DNA of 8,917 bases from Rubritepida sp. (GCA_028291485.1 JAQGHZ010000351.1:1-8917); one strand, 5' to 3'; shown: positions 1 through 6,909, numbered from the stretch's first letter. Program-made: numbers and translations. The notes: generated by a model from the letters alone, not told the origin.

Positions 1-1
1 C

Positions 2-328
2 ATGCGCGCCCGTGCCGGCGGACGCATGAGCGGCGGCGAGCAGCAGATGCTCACCATCGGGCGGACGCTGATGGGCAACCCGCGCCTCATCCTGCTGGAC
101 GAGCCGAGCGAAGGCCTCGCCCCCGTCATCATCGAGCGCATGGCGGACGCCATCCTCACCCTCAAGCGGGAGGGGCTGACCGTCCTGCTCAGCGAGCAGA
201 ATCTGCATTTCGCGCGCCTCGTCTCCGACCGTGCCTGCGTGCTGGAGAAGGGCGCGATCCGCTGGGAGGGCACGATGGAATCGCTGATGGCCGACGAGGC
301 GGCGCGGGCGCTGTACCTGACGGTTTAG
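2..328 (+). CDS. Branched-chain amino acid-type ABC transporter ATP-binding protein (LivF-like), 3' end
   Basis: C-terminal 108 residues of an ABC ATPase whose start lies before the window. Visible motifs in order: the ABC signature MSGGEQQML (window residues 9-17), Walker B with the D-loop side (LILLDEPSEGLAP, about 29-41), and the switch region LLSEQN, where LivF proteins carry a Gln-Asn pair instead of the usual His. The tail (DRACVLEKGAIRWEGT, then a short helix) is typical of LivF. Walker A and the Q-loop are outside the window. Family knowledge: LivF pairs with LivG, the permeases LivH/LivM and a periplasmic binding protein to import branched-chain amino acids or related amides and carboxylates at the inner membrane. 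The substrate cannot be read from this fragment. It ends with TAG and is followed by a short hairpin. It is probably the last gene of its operon, because the next gene is an unrelated DUF1993 protein. Confidence 0.93.
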   Translation: MRARAGGRMSGGEQQMLTIGRTLMGNPRLILLDEPSEGLAPVIIERMADAILTLKREGLTVLLSEQNLHFARLVSDRACVLEKGAIRWEGTMESLMADEAARALYLTV

Positions 329-374
329 CGCACTTACGCTTTGGCCGGCCGATCCCACATGCGGTCAGTCCCAT

Positions 375-392
375 GCTCGCGGTCCCGCGAGC
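375..392 (+). terminator. GC-rich hairpin after the livF-like gene (possible terminator)
   Basis: Perfect 8-base inverted repeat GCTCGCGG / CCGCGAGC separated by two bases (in practice a 7-bp stem with a 4-base loop). It lies 46 bases after the livF-like stop and 15 bases before the DUF1993 start. No T-tract follows (TTCAGAAAG), so it is at best a weak or Rho-assisted terminator. It could instead be a leader hairpin of the next gene. The rest of 329-407 shows nothing else I recognise. Confidence 0.35.
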
Positions 393-407
393 TTCAGAAA
401 GAACTCC

Positions 408-914
408 ATGATCTCCATTCACCAGGCCTGCATCCCTCCGGCGGTGCGCGCACTCAATGCCCTGTCCGCGATCCTCGCCAAGGGCGCCGCGCATTGCGAG
501 GCACGCTCGATCGATCCGTCCGCGCTGCTGCAGTTCCGCCTCTACCCCGACATGTTCCCGCTGACGCGTCAGGTGCAGATCGCCAGCGACAGCGCCAACC
601 GCCTCGGCGCCCGCATGGCCGGCGTGCCGGTGCCCAGCATGCCCGACACCGAGACCAGCTTCGCCGAGCTGGAGGCGCGGCTGGCCAAAACGATCGCCTT
701 CCTGACCTCGCTTCCGGCCTCGCAGTTCGAGGGCGGTGAGACCCGCGAGATCGTGATCCCCGGCCGCAAGGGCGAAACGCGGATGCCGGCGCTGGAATAC
801 ATCCAGGGCTCGGCCTTCCCGAACCTCTATTTCCACGTGGCCACGGCCTACGACATCCTTCGCCACAACGGCGTGGAGATCGGCAAGCGCGACTTCCTGG
901 GCACGCCGGCCTGA
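408..914 (+). CDS. DUF1993 family protein
   Basis: Complete 168-residue protein of the usual DUF1993 length. Family-typical stretches are visible: the Met-Ile-Ser-Ile/His start, DMFPLTRQVQIASDSANR (about 47-64), the short P-x-x-x-DTETSFAELEARLAKTIAFL segment (about 80-100), and the C-terminal signature NLYFHVATAYDILRHNG followed by EIGKRDFLG (about 140-166). DUF1993 proteins are predicted alpha-helical bundles resembling the DinB-like fold. No biochemical role is established that I can name, and I see no signal peptide or membrane segment, so it is probably cytoplasmic. The ATG at 408 fits the family N-terminus, but its ribosome binding site is weak (AAAGAA). The stop converges on the gene ending at 948, with a 33-base gap filled by a tandem repeat. 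Confidence 0.92.
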   Translation: MISIHQACIPPAVRALNALSAILAKGAAHCEARSIDPSALLQFRLYPDMFPLTRQVQIASDSANRLGARMAGVPVPSMPDTETSFAELEARLAKTIAFLTSLPASQFEGGETREIVIPGRKGETRMPALEYIQGSAFPNLYFHVATAYDILRHNGVEIGKRDFLGTPA

Positions 915-915
915 G

Positions 916-942
916 CTGAAAAGGGGGGGCTGAAAAGGGGGG
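916..942. repeat. Tandem CTGAAAA-polyG repeat between convergent genes
   Basis: Two adjacent copies of CTGAAAA followed by G-runs: seven G in 916-929 and six G in 930-942. They fill most of the 33-base gap between the DUF1993 stop (914) and the stop of the minus-strand gene (948). On the minus strand each unit reads C-run then TTTTCAG. It is not a hairpin, so not a conventional terminator. A homopolymeric duplication like this is prone to strand slippage and may vary in length between isolates. Confidence 0.7.
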
Positions 943-947
943 CGTGG

Positions 948-2117
948 TCAGAGCCGCGCCTCCAGCACCCGCCCCGTGAAATGGGTGATGCCGCGCTGCC
1001 AGGCCCAGGCGATGGCCACCGGCGTATCGGCCCCCAGCAGCACCACGCGCGAGCGGTCGGCCGGCAGCGCCGCATCCCACGCCGTGCGCGCCGCACCATC
1101 GCCGGACAGCAGCTCCGGGCGGAAACGTAGCCGCAGCATCGGCAGGGCCAATCGATGCGCCGGCAGCAGCGGCAGCAGCGCCGGCTCCATCTCGTCCAGC
1201 CCGAGCCGCCAGCCGCGCCGCTGCGACAGGTCGTGCACCAGCGCAAAACCCGCGGGATCGGCGAGCAACTCCTCCGCCGCCACGCAGACCACCAGATGGC
1301 CGCGCCCTTGGGGCCCCAGCACCGCGTCGAGCCGCAGGAACTCCGCCTCCGTGACCGCGCCCAGGCCGAGCGGCAGGCAGGCCTCGCCCAGGGCCCGCGC
1401 CTCCTGCGGCCGGGCCAGGTCCGCCAGCATCCGGCGCTCGGCGGCATGGCGGAACCGGCGCGCATATCCGGGCGACCCGGCCAGCGAGCGGCCGGGCAGG
1501 AGGGCCGCCGCGACATCCGCCACGTGCGGCCGCAACTCCGTCCAGACGGCCTGCGCCTGCTCGTCGCCCGAGGCCAGCCGCCAGATCGTCTGCCGGCGCA
1601 GGAAGGAGGCGAGGTTGGAGGTCGCCAGCGCCCGCAGCGCCGCGTCCATCTCGGCACCCGAAGGCGGCGGCGATCCGGAGGCCGGCTCGGGGGCCGGTGC
1701 CGACGTGCCGTCCAGCCCCAGCGCCGCCTCGACCAGGGTGAGCAGCCGCGCCGCCTCGGCCGGCAGCCGCAGCGTGGGGAGCAGGGTCTCCGCCGCGATC
1801 TCCGGCATCAGGCGGGAGAGGGTGCGCCGCACCTCCTCCAGATGCTCGCCCGGCGGGGGCGAGAGCACGGCGAGGTCGCCGCCGGGCAACTCGTAGAGCC
1901 GCGCCCGCGTCGGACGCAGCACCGGCGCCAGCGCCTCGCGCACCATGCGCAGGTGGCGCGGCTCGCGCAGCCGCGCGGGCAGCAGGGCGAGCCGCAGGTA
2001 CAGCACCCGCCGCTCGACGCCGGAGGTCACGCATTCGCGCGCCACGGTCGCGAGCGCCATGGCGTCCCGCATCGGGGCGCTGCCGTCCCAGGCGAGGTCC
2101 GCCGTGGCGAGGCTCAT
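948..2117 (-). CDS. Degenerate GGDEF/EAL-like protein B (389 aa), coupled to the upstream gene
   Basis: Second gene of a two-gene unit; its ATG overlaps the upstream TGA (ATGA at 2117-2114). What I see: an N-terminal domain (about 35-130) with YELPGGDLAVLSP at 75-87, which lines up with the R-x-GGDEF-A-V-L strand-turn-strand of diguanylate cyclases, but the motif is GGDL. A Pro/Ala/Ser-rich linker follows (about 133-157). The C-terminal half has the outline of an EAL domain: FLRRQTIWRLASGDEQ...TEL at 172-195 in place of the E-A-L strand, GWRLGLDEMEP at 302-312 in place of the DDFGTG strand, and ITHFTGRVLEA at 377-387 like the closing G-x-x-x-x-QGYLF segment. The metal- and substrate-binding residues are mostly absent, so cyclase or phosphodiesterase activity is unlikely (inference). 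No signal peptide or membrane segment is seen. It is a diverged paralogue of the upstream gene product. The exact family is uncertain; the start is well supported by coupling and by GAGGGA upstream. Confidence 0.72.
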   Translation of the reverse strand: MSLATADLAWDGSAPMRDAMALATVARECVTSGVERRVLYLRLALLPARLREPRHLRMVREALAPVLRPTRARLYELPGGDLAVLSPPPGEHLEEVRRTLSRLMPEIAAETLLPTLRLPAEAARLLTLVEAALGLDGTSAPAPEPASGSPPPSGAEMDAALRALATSNLASFLRRQTIWRLASGDEQAQAVWTELRPHVADVAAALLPGRSLAGSPGYARRFRHAAERRMLADLARPQEARALGEACLPLGLGAVTEAEFLRLDAVLGPQGRGHLVVCVAAEELLADPAGFALVHDLSQRRGWRLGLDEMEPALLPLLPAHRLALPMLRLRFRPELLSGDGAARTAWDAALPADRSRVVLLGADTPVAIAWAWQRGITHFTGRVLEARL

Positions 2118-3034
2118 GAGGCGATTCCCTCGTGCAGGATCCCGGGCACACGGCACCAGCCCGGCACCGCCCGGCCGAGCGCGATCAGCAATTCCGGCCG
2201 GTGCCTGGGCGACGCATCGCCGACGGGCACGGCCCAGGCCAACCCGGGGGCCTCTACCCAGTCCAACGCGCGAGCCTCGGCCGCGACCAGCCCGACGGCC
2301 CAGCCGGCGGCGCGCAGCTCCGACTCGATCGCGGCGAAGCGCGCAGGATCGGCACGCGAGGAGAGCGGCAGCAGCGCGATGGGCCGGTTGGGGTCGTCCG
2401 GAGCCGCGCCCCGCAAGGGCGCGCCGGCGGGGAGTCCCCCGCGCGGCAGGTCGAGGACCAGCCGCAACCCGGGCCGCAGCGCCGGCAGCAGGCCCCGCTG
2501 CGCCGGATCGGCGAGCGCAGCCAGCAGCCGGCGGCAGAGCCATTCGCGCGCCAGCGACTCGAGCTGGGGATCCGGCAGGCCTAGCGGCGCCGGCCCCAGC
2601 CGCTGCGCCACCGGACGATGTCCGGCGCCCTCGGCGAAGAGGGTCAGGCGGGCGAAGTCCGGCACGGCCATGGGCGCGCAGCGGGCCTCCAACTCGGCGA
2701 GGCCGGGCACCGGCTCGGGGGAAGTAGTGTCGCGGCAGCGGGCCTCCGCCAGCCGACGCCCGGCGGGAAGGATCCAGGCCTCCGGCACTCGCCCGGTCAG
2801 CCCGGCGATGACGCGGCCCGCCCGATGGCCCGGCGCGGCCTGGGCGCCCAGCAGCAGGTCGCCGCCCGGCAGGGCGAGCACCTGGCCGCCGCCCAGCACG
2901 GCCGCCTCCTCCATCAGCGCCCGCGCCACCCGGCGCGCCGCGAGCGGCCCGCGGGCCGGGCTGAAGAGCGCCAGCGCACCCTCCGGCATCGCCGCCAGGG
3001 CCGTCCGCCAATCCTGTGCAACAGGGAATCCCAT
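2114..3034 (-). CDS. Degenerate GGDEF/EAL-like protein A (306 aa), first gene of the pair
   Basis: First gene of the minus-strand pair, with AGGAAGGG 11 bases before the ATG. It shares the layout of the downstream product without the long linker. VLALPGGDLLLGA (52-64) matches LPGGDL of protein B. VPDFARLTLFAEG (124-136) matches the start of B's EAL-like half. CRRLLAALADP (167-177) matches ERRMLADLARP of B. ARFAAIESELRAAGWAVGL (231-249) matches AGFALVHDLSQRRGWRLGL of B. The acidic EAL metal ligands are missing; even the Asp-Glu that B keeps after GWRLGL is replaced by Val-Ala. The C-terminal end after about 275 is shorter than in B and no longer shows the closing EAL strand. The protein is probably cytoplasmic and non-enzymatic, and may act as a binding partner of B, as suggested by translational coupling. 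Calling it GGDEF/EAL-derived rests mainly on its resemblance to B and is the weaker of the two assignments; that it is a real gene is well supported. Confidence 0.68.
   Translation of the reverse strand: MGFPVAQDWRTALAAMPEGALALFSPARGPLAARRVARALMEEAAVLGGGQVLALPGGDLLLGAQAAPGHRAGRVIAGLTGRVPEAWILPAGRRLAEARCRDTTSPEPVPGLAELEARCAPMAVPDFARLTLFAEGAGHRPVAQRLGPAPLGLPDPQLESLAREWLCRRLLAALADPAQRGLLPALRPGLRLVLDLPRGGLPAGAPLRGAAPDDPNRPIALLPLSSRADPARFAAIESELRAAGWAVGLVAAEARALDWVEAPGLAWAVPVGDASPRHRPELLIALGRAVPGWCRVPGILHEGIAS
2126..2131 (-). promoter_or_regulatory. Ribosome binding site of protein B gene inside the end of gene A
   Basis: Minus-strand GAGGGA lies 8 bases before the ATG at 2117, within the last codons of the upstream gene. 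With the ATGA overlap it fixes this start and supports translational coupling rather than the much longer in-frame extension. Confidence 0.6.
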
Positions 3035-3167
3035 GGTGTCCGCGGCCCTTCCTGCGCCACGGCCAGATCCTAAGGGCCCGATTCTTAACGAAGCTTGATG
3101 ACGAAACCTTCGACGCTTCCGTCACATTTTATTGCGGCAATCCATGCCGTGCGCTACGCCATCATCG
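3035..3167. promoter_or_regulatory. Divergent intergenic region between the GGDEF/EAL-like pair and the HldE-like gene
   Basis: About 130 bases separate the divergent starts at 3034 (-) and the likely start at 3168 (+). The minus-strand ribosome binding site AGGAAGGG is at 3053-3046. The middle (about 3068-3140) is markedly more AT-rich than its surroundings and includes TTCTTAACGAAGCTTGATGA and CACATTTTATTG. It must hold promoters for both directions. I cannot place a convincing -35/-10 pair. TTTTAT at 3127-3132 is a possible -10 for the plus strand but lacks a matching -35. Confidence 0.5.
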
Positions 3168-4553
3168 ATGCCAGTGAGCCCCCCTTCGCCCGTCCATGAC
3201 GCGGCGACTCCTGCCCAATTGTCTGAAGCGGTTCGGGGTTTGGCGCGCGGCGCCGTCCTCGTCGTCGGCGACGCCATGGTGGATCGTTACGTCCACGGCA
3301 CCGTCAACCGGGTCAGCCCCGAAGCGCCCGTCGCCATCCTTACCGTCGAGCGCGAGGTCGCGCTGCCCGGCGGCGCCGGCAATGTGGTGCGCAACCTCAC
3401 GGCCCTCGGCGCGGCCGTTGCCTTTGTCTCTGTCGTCGGCGACGACCAGGCGGGCAGCGACCTCACCGGCCTGATCGGCGGCCAGCCGCGCGTCGAGCCC
3501 TGGCTCCTGGTCCAGGGCGGCCGCACCACCACCATGAAGACGCGCTTCCTCGCGGGCGGCCAGCACCTGCTGCGCACCGACCGCGAGCAGTCCGCGCCCA
3601 TCCATCCGCGCCTCGCCGACCGGCTGGTGAAGATCGCCTCCGACGCCGTGGCCGCGACCACGATCCTCGTCCTGTCCGACTACCGGAAGGGCGTGCTGGC
3701 CGGCGACATCCCGGCCCGGCTGATCGCCTCCGCCCAGGCCGCCGGCCGCCGCGTCGTCGTGGATCCCAAGGGCGGCGATCATGACCGCTTCGCCGGCGCC
3801 GACCTCATCATCCCCGAGCCCGACGAGCTGGCGAAGGCCACCGGCCTGCCCGTGTATGACGAGGCCAGCGTGGCGGCCGCCGCCAGCGCGCTGCGCCGGA
3901 TGCACAATTTCGGCGCGGTGCTGGTGCCCCGCGCGCCCGACGGCCTGACCCTGCTCGAGGTCGAGGCCGACGGCAGCGAGACCATCCGCCATTTCCGGGC
4001 CGAGGCCTCCGAGGTCCACGACCCCGCCGGCGGCGGCGACGCCGTGGTCGCCGTGGTGGCCGCGGGCCTCGCAACCGGCCTCTCCCTGGCCTCCGTCGCG
4101 CGGCTGGCCGCGCTCGCGCTCGGTATCGTCAGCCGCAAGTCCGGCATCGCGCCGGTCCGCGCCGAGGAGCTGCTGGAGGGCCTGACGCCCGGCCGCAGCG
4201 CGGCGCGCAAGCTCGTTTCCCTGCCGCTGGCCGCCGAGGTGATCGAGCGCTGGAAGCATCGCGGCTGGCGCATCGGCCTGCTGCAGATGAACGGCAAGCC
4301 CTGCCCACCCGCCCTGACCGAGCAGGCCCGCCGCTGGTGCGACCGGCTGCTCGTCGGCGTGGCCGACGAGGGCGAGACGGCGGACCAGCTGGCCGAGCGG
4401 CCCGAGGTGGACCTCGTCGCCATCGGCGCCGACCACGGCGGCGAGGAGCTGCTGCGCCTGCTGCGGCCCGACGTGCTGGTCGCCAACGATGCGGATGCCG
4501 AACTCGCCGCGCTGCTTCGCGAATGGGGCGGCGAGATTCGCGCCACCGGCTGA
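3168..4553 (+). CDS. HldE/RfaE-like PfkB-family sugar kinase with an eroded nucleotidyltransferase domain
   Basis: The N-terminal PfkB kinase domain (about 25-335) closely follows D-glycero-beta-D-manno-heptose-7-phosphate kinases: VLVVGDAMVDRYVHG (30-44), RVSPEAPVAIL (48-58), PGGAGNVVRNL (67-77), KTRFLAGGQHLLRTDRE (124-140), LSDYRKGVL (169-177), VVVDPKGGD (196-204). The anion-hole motif is DPAGGGD (285-291) where the family has D-x-TGAGD; the catalytic Asp291 is kept. Family enzymes phosphorylate heptose-7-phosphate, and their second domain adenylylates heptose-1-phosphate for LPS core ADP-heptose. Here the second domain (about 350-461) keeps the outline (WRIGLLQMNG, EQARRWCDRLLVGVADEG, LLRPDVLVAND, GGEI) but the HxGH signature is replaced by CPPA, the KGGD loop by ANDAD, and the middle and extreme C-terminus are shortened. 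Adenylyltransferase activity is therefore unlikely. The start is uncertain: ATG 3168, ATG 3144 and TTG 3132 are in frame, none with a clear ribosome binding site; 3168 leaves the shortest non-conserved leader. Confidence 0.82.
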   Translation: MPVSPPSPVHDAATPAQLSEAVRGLARGAVLVVGDAMVDRYVHGTVNRVSPEAPVAILTVEREVALPGGAGNVVRNLTALGAAVAFVSVVGDDQAGSDLTGLIGGQPRVEPWLLVQGGRTTTMKTRFLAGGQHLLRTDREQSAPIHPRLADRLVKIASDAVAATTILVLSDYRKGVLAGDIPARLIASAQAAGRRVVVDPKGGDHDRFAGADLIIPEPDELAKATGLPVYDEASVAAAASALRRMHNFGAVLVPRAPDGLTLLEVEADGSETIRHFRAEASEVHDPAGGGDAVVAVVAAGLATGLSLASVARLAALALGIVSRKSGIAPVRAEELLEGLTPGRSAARKLVSLPLAAEVIERWKHRGWRIGLLQMNGKPCPPALTEQARRWCDRLLVGVADEGETADQLAERPEVDLVAIGADHGGEELLRLLRPDVLVANDADAELAALLREWGGEIRATG

Positions 4554-4568
4554 ACGCCGGGATCAGCC
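4548..4568. terminator. Hairpin containing both convergent stop codons
   Basis: Inverted repeat GGCTGA (4548-4553) / TCAGCC (4563-4568) around a 9-base loop. Each arm carries the TGA stop of one of the two converging genes, so the structure reads the same from both sides. With only 9 bases between the stops this is the only candidate for a bidirectional terminator. It is short and has no T-tract, so it may be just a by-product of the compact junction. Confidence 0.3.
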
Positions 4569-6779
4569 CTCCAGCACCTCGCGCAGCGTTCGTGCCAGCT
4601 CCTGCCGCCGATAGGGCTTGGTCAGGAGCTGCGCGCCAGGGTTCAGCCGGCCGTTATGGACCACCGCGTTCTCCGTGTAGCCGGAGGTGTAGAGCAGCTT
4701 CAGCCCCGGCCGCACCTCCAGCGCGAGCCGTGCGAGATCGGGACCGGACAGCCCGCCCGGCATCACCACATCGGTGAAGAGCAGGTCGATCCGTCGCTCG
4801 CGGTCGTGCACGATATGCAGCGCCTCGGCCCCGCTCGCTGCCGAGAGCACCGTGTAGCCCAGTGCCTTCAACTCGCCGGTGACGTGGGAGCGCACGAGGT
4901 CGTTGTCCTCCACGGCCAGCACCACCTCGCCGGCGCCGATCGCCGGCGCGGGCCGGGTGGGCTCGGCGCCGGCCGGCAGCGCATCGGCGCGCGGCAGATA
5001 CAGCTTTACCGTGGTCCCCTCGCCGCACTCCGAATAGAGCGTGATGTGGCCCCCCGTCTGCCGGACGAAGCCGTAGACCATGCTGAGGCCCAGCCCGGTG
5101 CCCTTGCCCACCTCCTTGGTGGTGAAGAAGGGCTCGAAGGCCTGCGCGAGGATTTCCGGCGCCATGCCGGTGCCGCTGTCCGACACCGCGACCATCACGT
5201 AGTCGCCGGCCTGCACCTCCGGATGCTGGTCGGCATAGGCCGCGTCGAGATGGGTGCAGCTCGTCTCGATGGTCAGCACACCGCCGGAGGGCATGGCGTC
5301 GCGCGCGTTGAGCGCGAGGTTGAGCGTCGCCGATTCGAGCTGCGCCGAATCCACCATCGCCGGCCACAGGCCCGGATTGAGCACGATCCGGCACTCGATG
5401 TGCTCGCCCAGCGTCCGCCGCAGCAGCCCTTGCATGCCGAGCACGAGGCGGTTGGTGTCGACCGCCTTCGGCGCCAGCGGCTGGCGCCGCGCGAAGGCGA
5501 GCAGGCTGCGCGTCAATTCCGCCCCGCGCTCCGCCGCCATGACCATGGAGAGCGCGAGCTCGCGCGATTCGGGCCGATCGGCCAGGTCGTCCACCAGGAA
5601 CTCGGCATTGCCGAGGATGACCGTCAGCAGGTTGTTGAAGTCGTGCGCGATGCCGCCGGTGAGCTGGCCCACCGCCTCCATCTTCTGCGCCTGGCTGAGC
5701 CGGCGGTTCAGCTCCTCGATGGAGGCATGCTGCCGCTGGATCGCCTCCGCGGTCCGGTTGAGCTGGCCCATGAGCCCGCCCAGCTCGCCGCGGGGATGCG
5801 GCTCGGGGATGCGCGCCTTCAGGTCGCCCGCCTCCAGCTGGGCTGCCATGGCGCCGATCCGCAGGACCTGCCGGCGGATCGCGATCTCGGCCAGCAGCCA
5901 GACGCCCAGCACGAGCATCACCGCCATGGCCGCCAGCGCCGCCATCTCCTGGGTCAGCCGCCGGTCGGCCGGATTGGTGAGGTCGTGGGTCGGCCGGCCG
6001 ATCAGCAGGTGCAGCCCCGGGCCTTCGGTGACGTTCACGCTGGCCGTGGCCCAGATGCGGTCGGTGCCATCGAGGTCTGTCACCCGCCCGGCGCCGCCGT
6101 TGGGATGGGTCAGGGCGAAGGCGAAGACCGGCTCGCCCGTGATCCGCGCGCCCTGGCGGTCGGAATTGGCCTCCAGCGGCAGCCAGCTCAGCACCGTGCC
6201 GTCCCCGGTCATCAGCAGCAGGTCGGTGCCAGGCGCCAGCCGGTTCTGCAGGAAGCGCTTGAGGTCGAGCGAGGCGAGCAGGACGAAGGGCGGCCGCCCG
6301 TCCCGCAAGGGAGCCGGGACGGCGATCTGCAGCACGGCGGCGCCGGTCAGGCGGCCGACGGCGGGCTCAACCGCCAGTTGGCTGGTGCCGTCGACGACGC
6401 GCTGGAAGTATCGGCGGTCGCTTAGGTCGAGGCTGCGACCGGACCTCAGCGAATCGCAATGGACCCGGCCGTTCGGTTGGAGGGTGACCAGGCCCGTATA
6501 TTGCGGGTACTCGAGCAGCACGGCGGCGAGGAAGGCCGAGCAGGCCGCACGGTCGGTCGTATCGAGGTCGCGCGCGCGGGCCAGGCCGTATTGCAGCTGG
6601 GCGGCGCCGCGGATTCGCTCGTTCAGTGCGGTGGCGGCGGCATTGGCTTCGACGGCCAGCCCGGCGGTGGCGAGGCGGATGGCTTCGTTGCGATCAATGA
6701 CGAAACGAAAGCCGATCAGAAAAACCGGGATCAGGGTGGCGCAGAGGACCAGCAACAGCAATCGGGTTCTTATGCTCAT
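4563..6779 (-). CDS. Membrane-bound hybrid sensor histidine kinase (sensor-HAMP-HisKA-HATPase-REC)
   Basis: 738 residues from the chosen ATG. Order: membrane segment 1 (about 6-28), periplasmic sensor (about 30-278) of the double-Cache type (YPQYTGLVTLQPNGRVHCDS, SLDLSDRRYFQRVVDG), membrane segment 2 (about 279-301), HAMP (about 302-352), HisKA with GGIAHDFNNLL (phospho-acceptor His379), HATPase with N-box NLALNARDAM (487-496), DSGTGM (534-539), FEPFFTTK and GKGTGLGLSMVYG (558-570), then a receiver domain (about 618-738) with acidic EDN, phospho-acceptor Asp670 in FTDVVMPGG and Lys721 in TKPY. The kinase core is of the family with HDFNNLL and an attached C-terminal receiver. It should autophosphorylate in response to a periplasmic ligand and pass phosphate to its own receiver. 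No DNA-binding regulator is adjacent, so its output is unknown. An upstream in-frame ATG at 6917 adds 46 residues of polar, non-membrane sequence before the first membrane helix; I rejected it. The ribosome binding site is weak. Confidence 0.93.
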   Translation of the reverse strand: MSIRTRLLLLVLCATLIPVFLIGFRFVIDRNEAIRLATAGLAVEANAAATALNERIRGAAQLQYGLARARDLDTTDRAACSAFLAAVLLEYPQYTGLVTLQPNGRVHCDSLRSGRSLDLSDRRYFQRVVDGTSQLAVEPAVGRLTGAAVLQIAVPAPLRDGRPPFVLLASLDLKRFLQNRLAPGTDLLLMTGDGTVLSWLPLEANSDRQGARITGEPVFAFALTHPNGGAGRVTDLDGTDRIWATASVNVTEGPGLHLLIGRPTHDLTNPADRRLTQEMAALAAMAVMLVLGVWLLAEIAIRRQVLRIGAMAAQLEAGDLKARIPEPHPRGELGGLMGQLNRTAEAIQRQHASIEELNRRLSQAQKMEAVGQLTGGIAHDFNNLLTVILGNAEFLVDDLADRPESRELALSMVMAAERGAELTRSLLAFARRQPLAPKAVDTNRLVLGMQGLLRRTLGEHIECRIVLNPGLWPAMVDSAQLESATLNLALNARDAMPSGGVLTIETSCTHLDAAYADQHPEVQAGDYVMVAVSDSGTGMAPEILAQAFEPFFTTKEVGKGTGLGLSMVYGFVRQTGGHITLYSECGEGTTVKLYLPRADALPAGAEPTRPAPAIGAGEVVLAVEDNDLVRSHVTGELKALGYTVLSAASGAEALHIVHDRERRIDLLFTDVVMPGGLSGPDLARLALEVRPGLKLLYTSGYTENAVVHNGRLNPGAQLLTKPYRRQELARTLREVLEG

Positions 6780-6803
6780 GCCCGAGCATCCCGGTATTCG
6801 CCA

Positions 6804-6821
6804 TCCCCACGACAGTGGGGA
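6804..6821 (-). promoter_or_regulatory. Hairpin in the kinase leader
   Basis: Perfect 7-base inverted repeat TCCCCAC / GTGGGGA around a 4-base loop (6811-6814), ending 24 bases before the kinase ATG at 6779. It would form a stable stem in the 5' untranslated region and could affect translation start or serve as a protein-binding site. No T-tract follows in either direction. Confidence 0.4.
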
Positions 6822-6909
6822 ATCGTCCGGGCCGGCCTCACTTCTGGGAGGGACGCGATGACTGTTCGAGTCCTCGGCGCGCCGGAACGGCGTTGGCGGC
6901 GCGCGCGGC

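Noticed and set aside
454..2151. 565-codon minus-strand frame running antisense into the DUF1993 gene
   Set aside because: Low-complexity Ala/Gly/Arg translation typical of GC-rich shadow frames. It overlaps two better-supported genes.
1155..3098. 647-codon plus-strand frame opposite the paired genes
   Set aside because: Arg/Gln/Gly-rich composition without any motif. It is the antisense shadow of 948-3034.
948..3125. A single 725-codon minus-strand open frame covering the whole paired locus
   Set aside because: Its first half (above 2117) is Gly/Ala/Arg-rich, with no recognisable structure, and is the wrong frame of gene 2114-3034. Only the part from the ATG at 2117 is coding.
3132..3167. 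TTG start at 3132 (or ATG at 3144) for the HldE-like gene
   Set aside because: Not excluded. The extra 8-12 residues have no family similarity and no ribosome binding site, so the ATG at 3168 was preferred with low certainty.
4656..6861. Long plus-strand frames (589 and 535 codons) opposite the kinase gene
   Set aside because: The kinase on the minus strand has complete, ordered domains. The plus-strand translations are compositional shadows.
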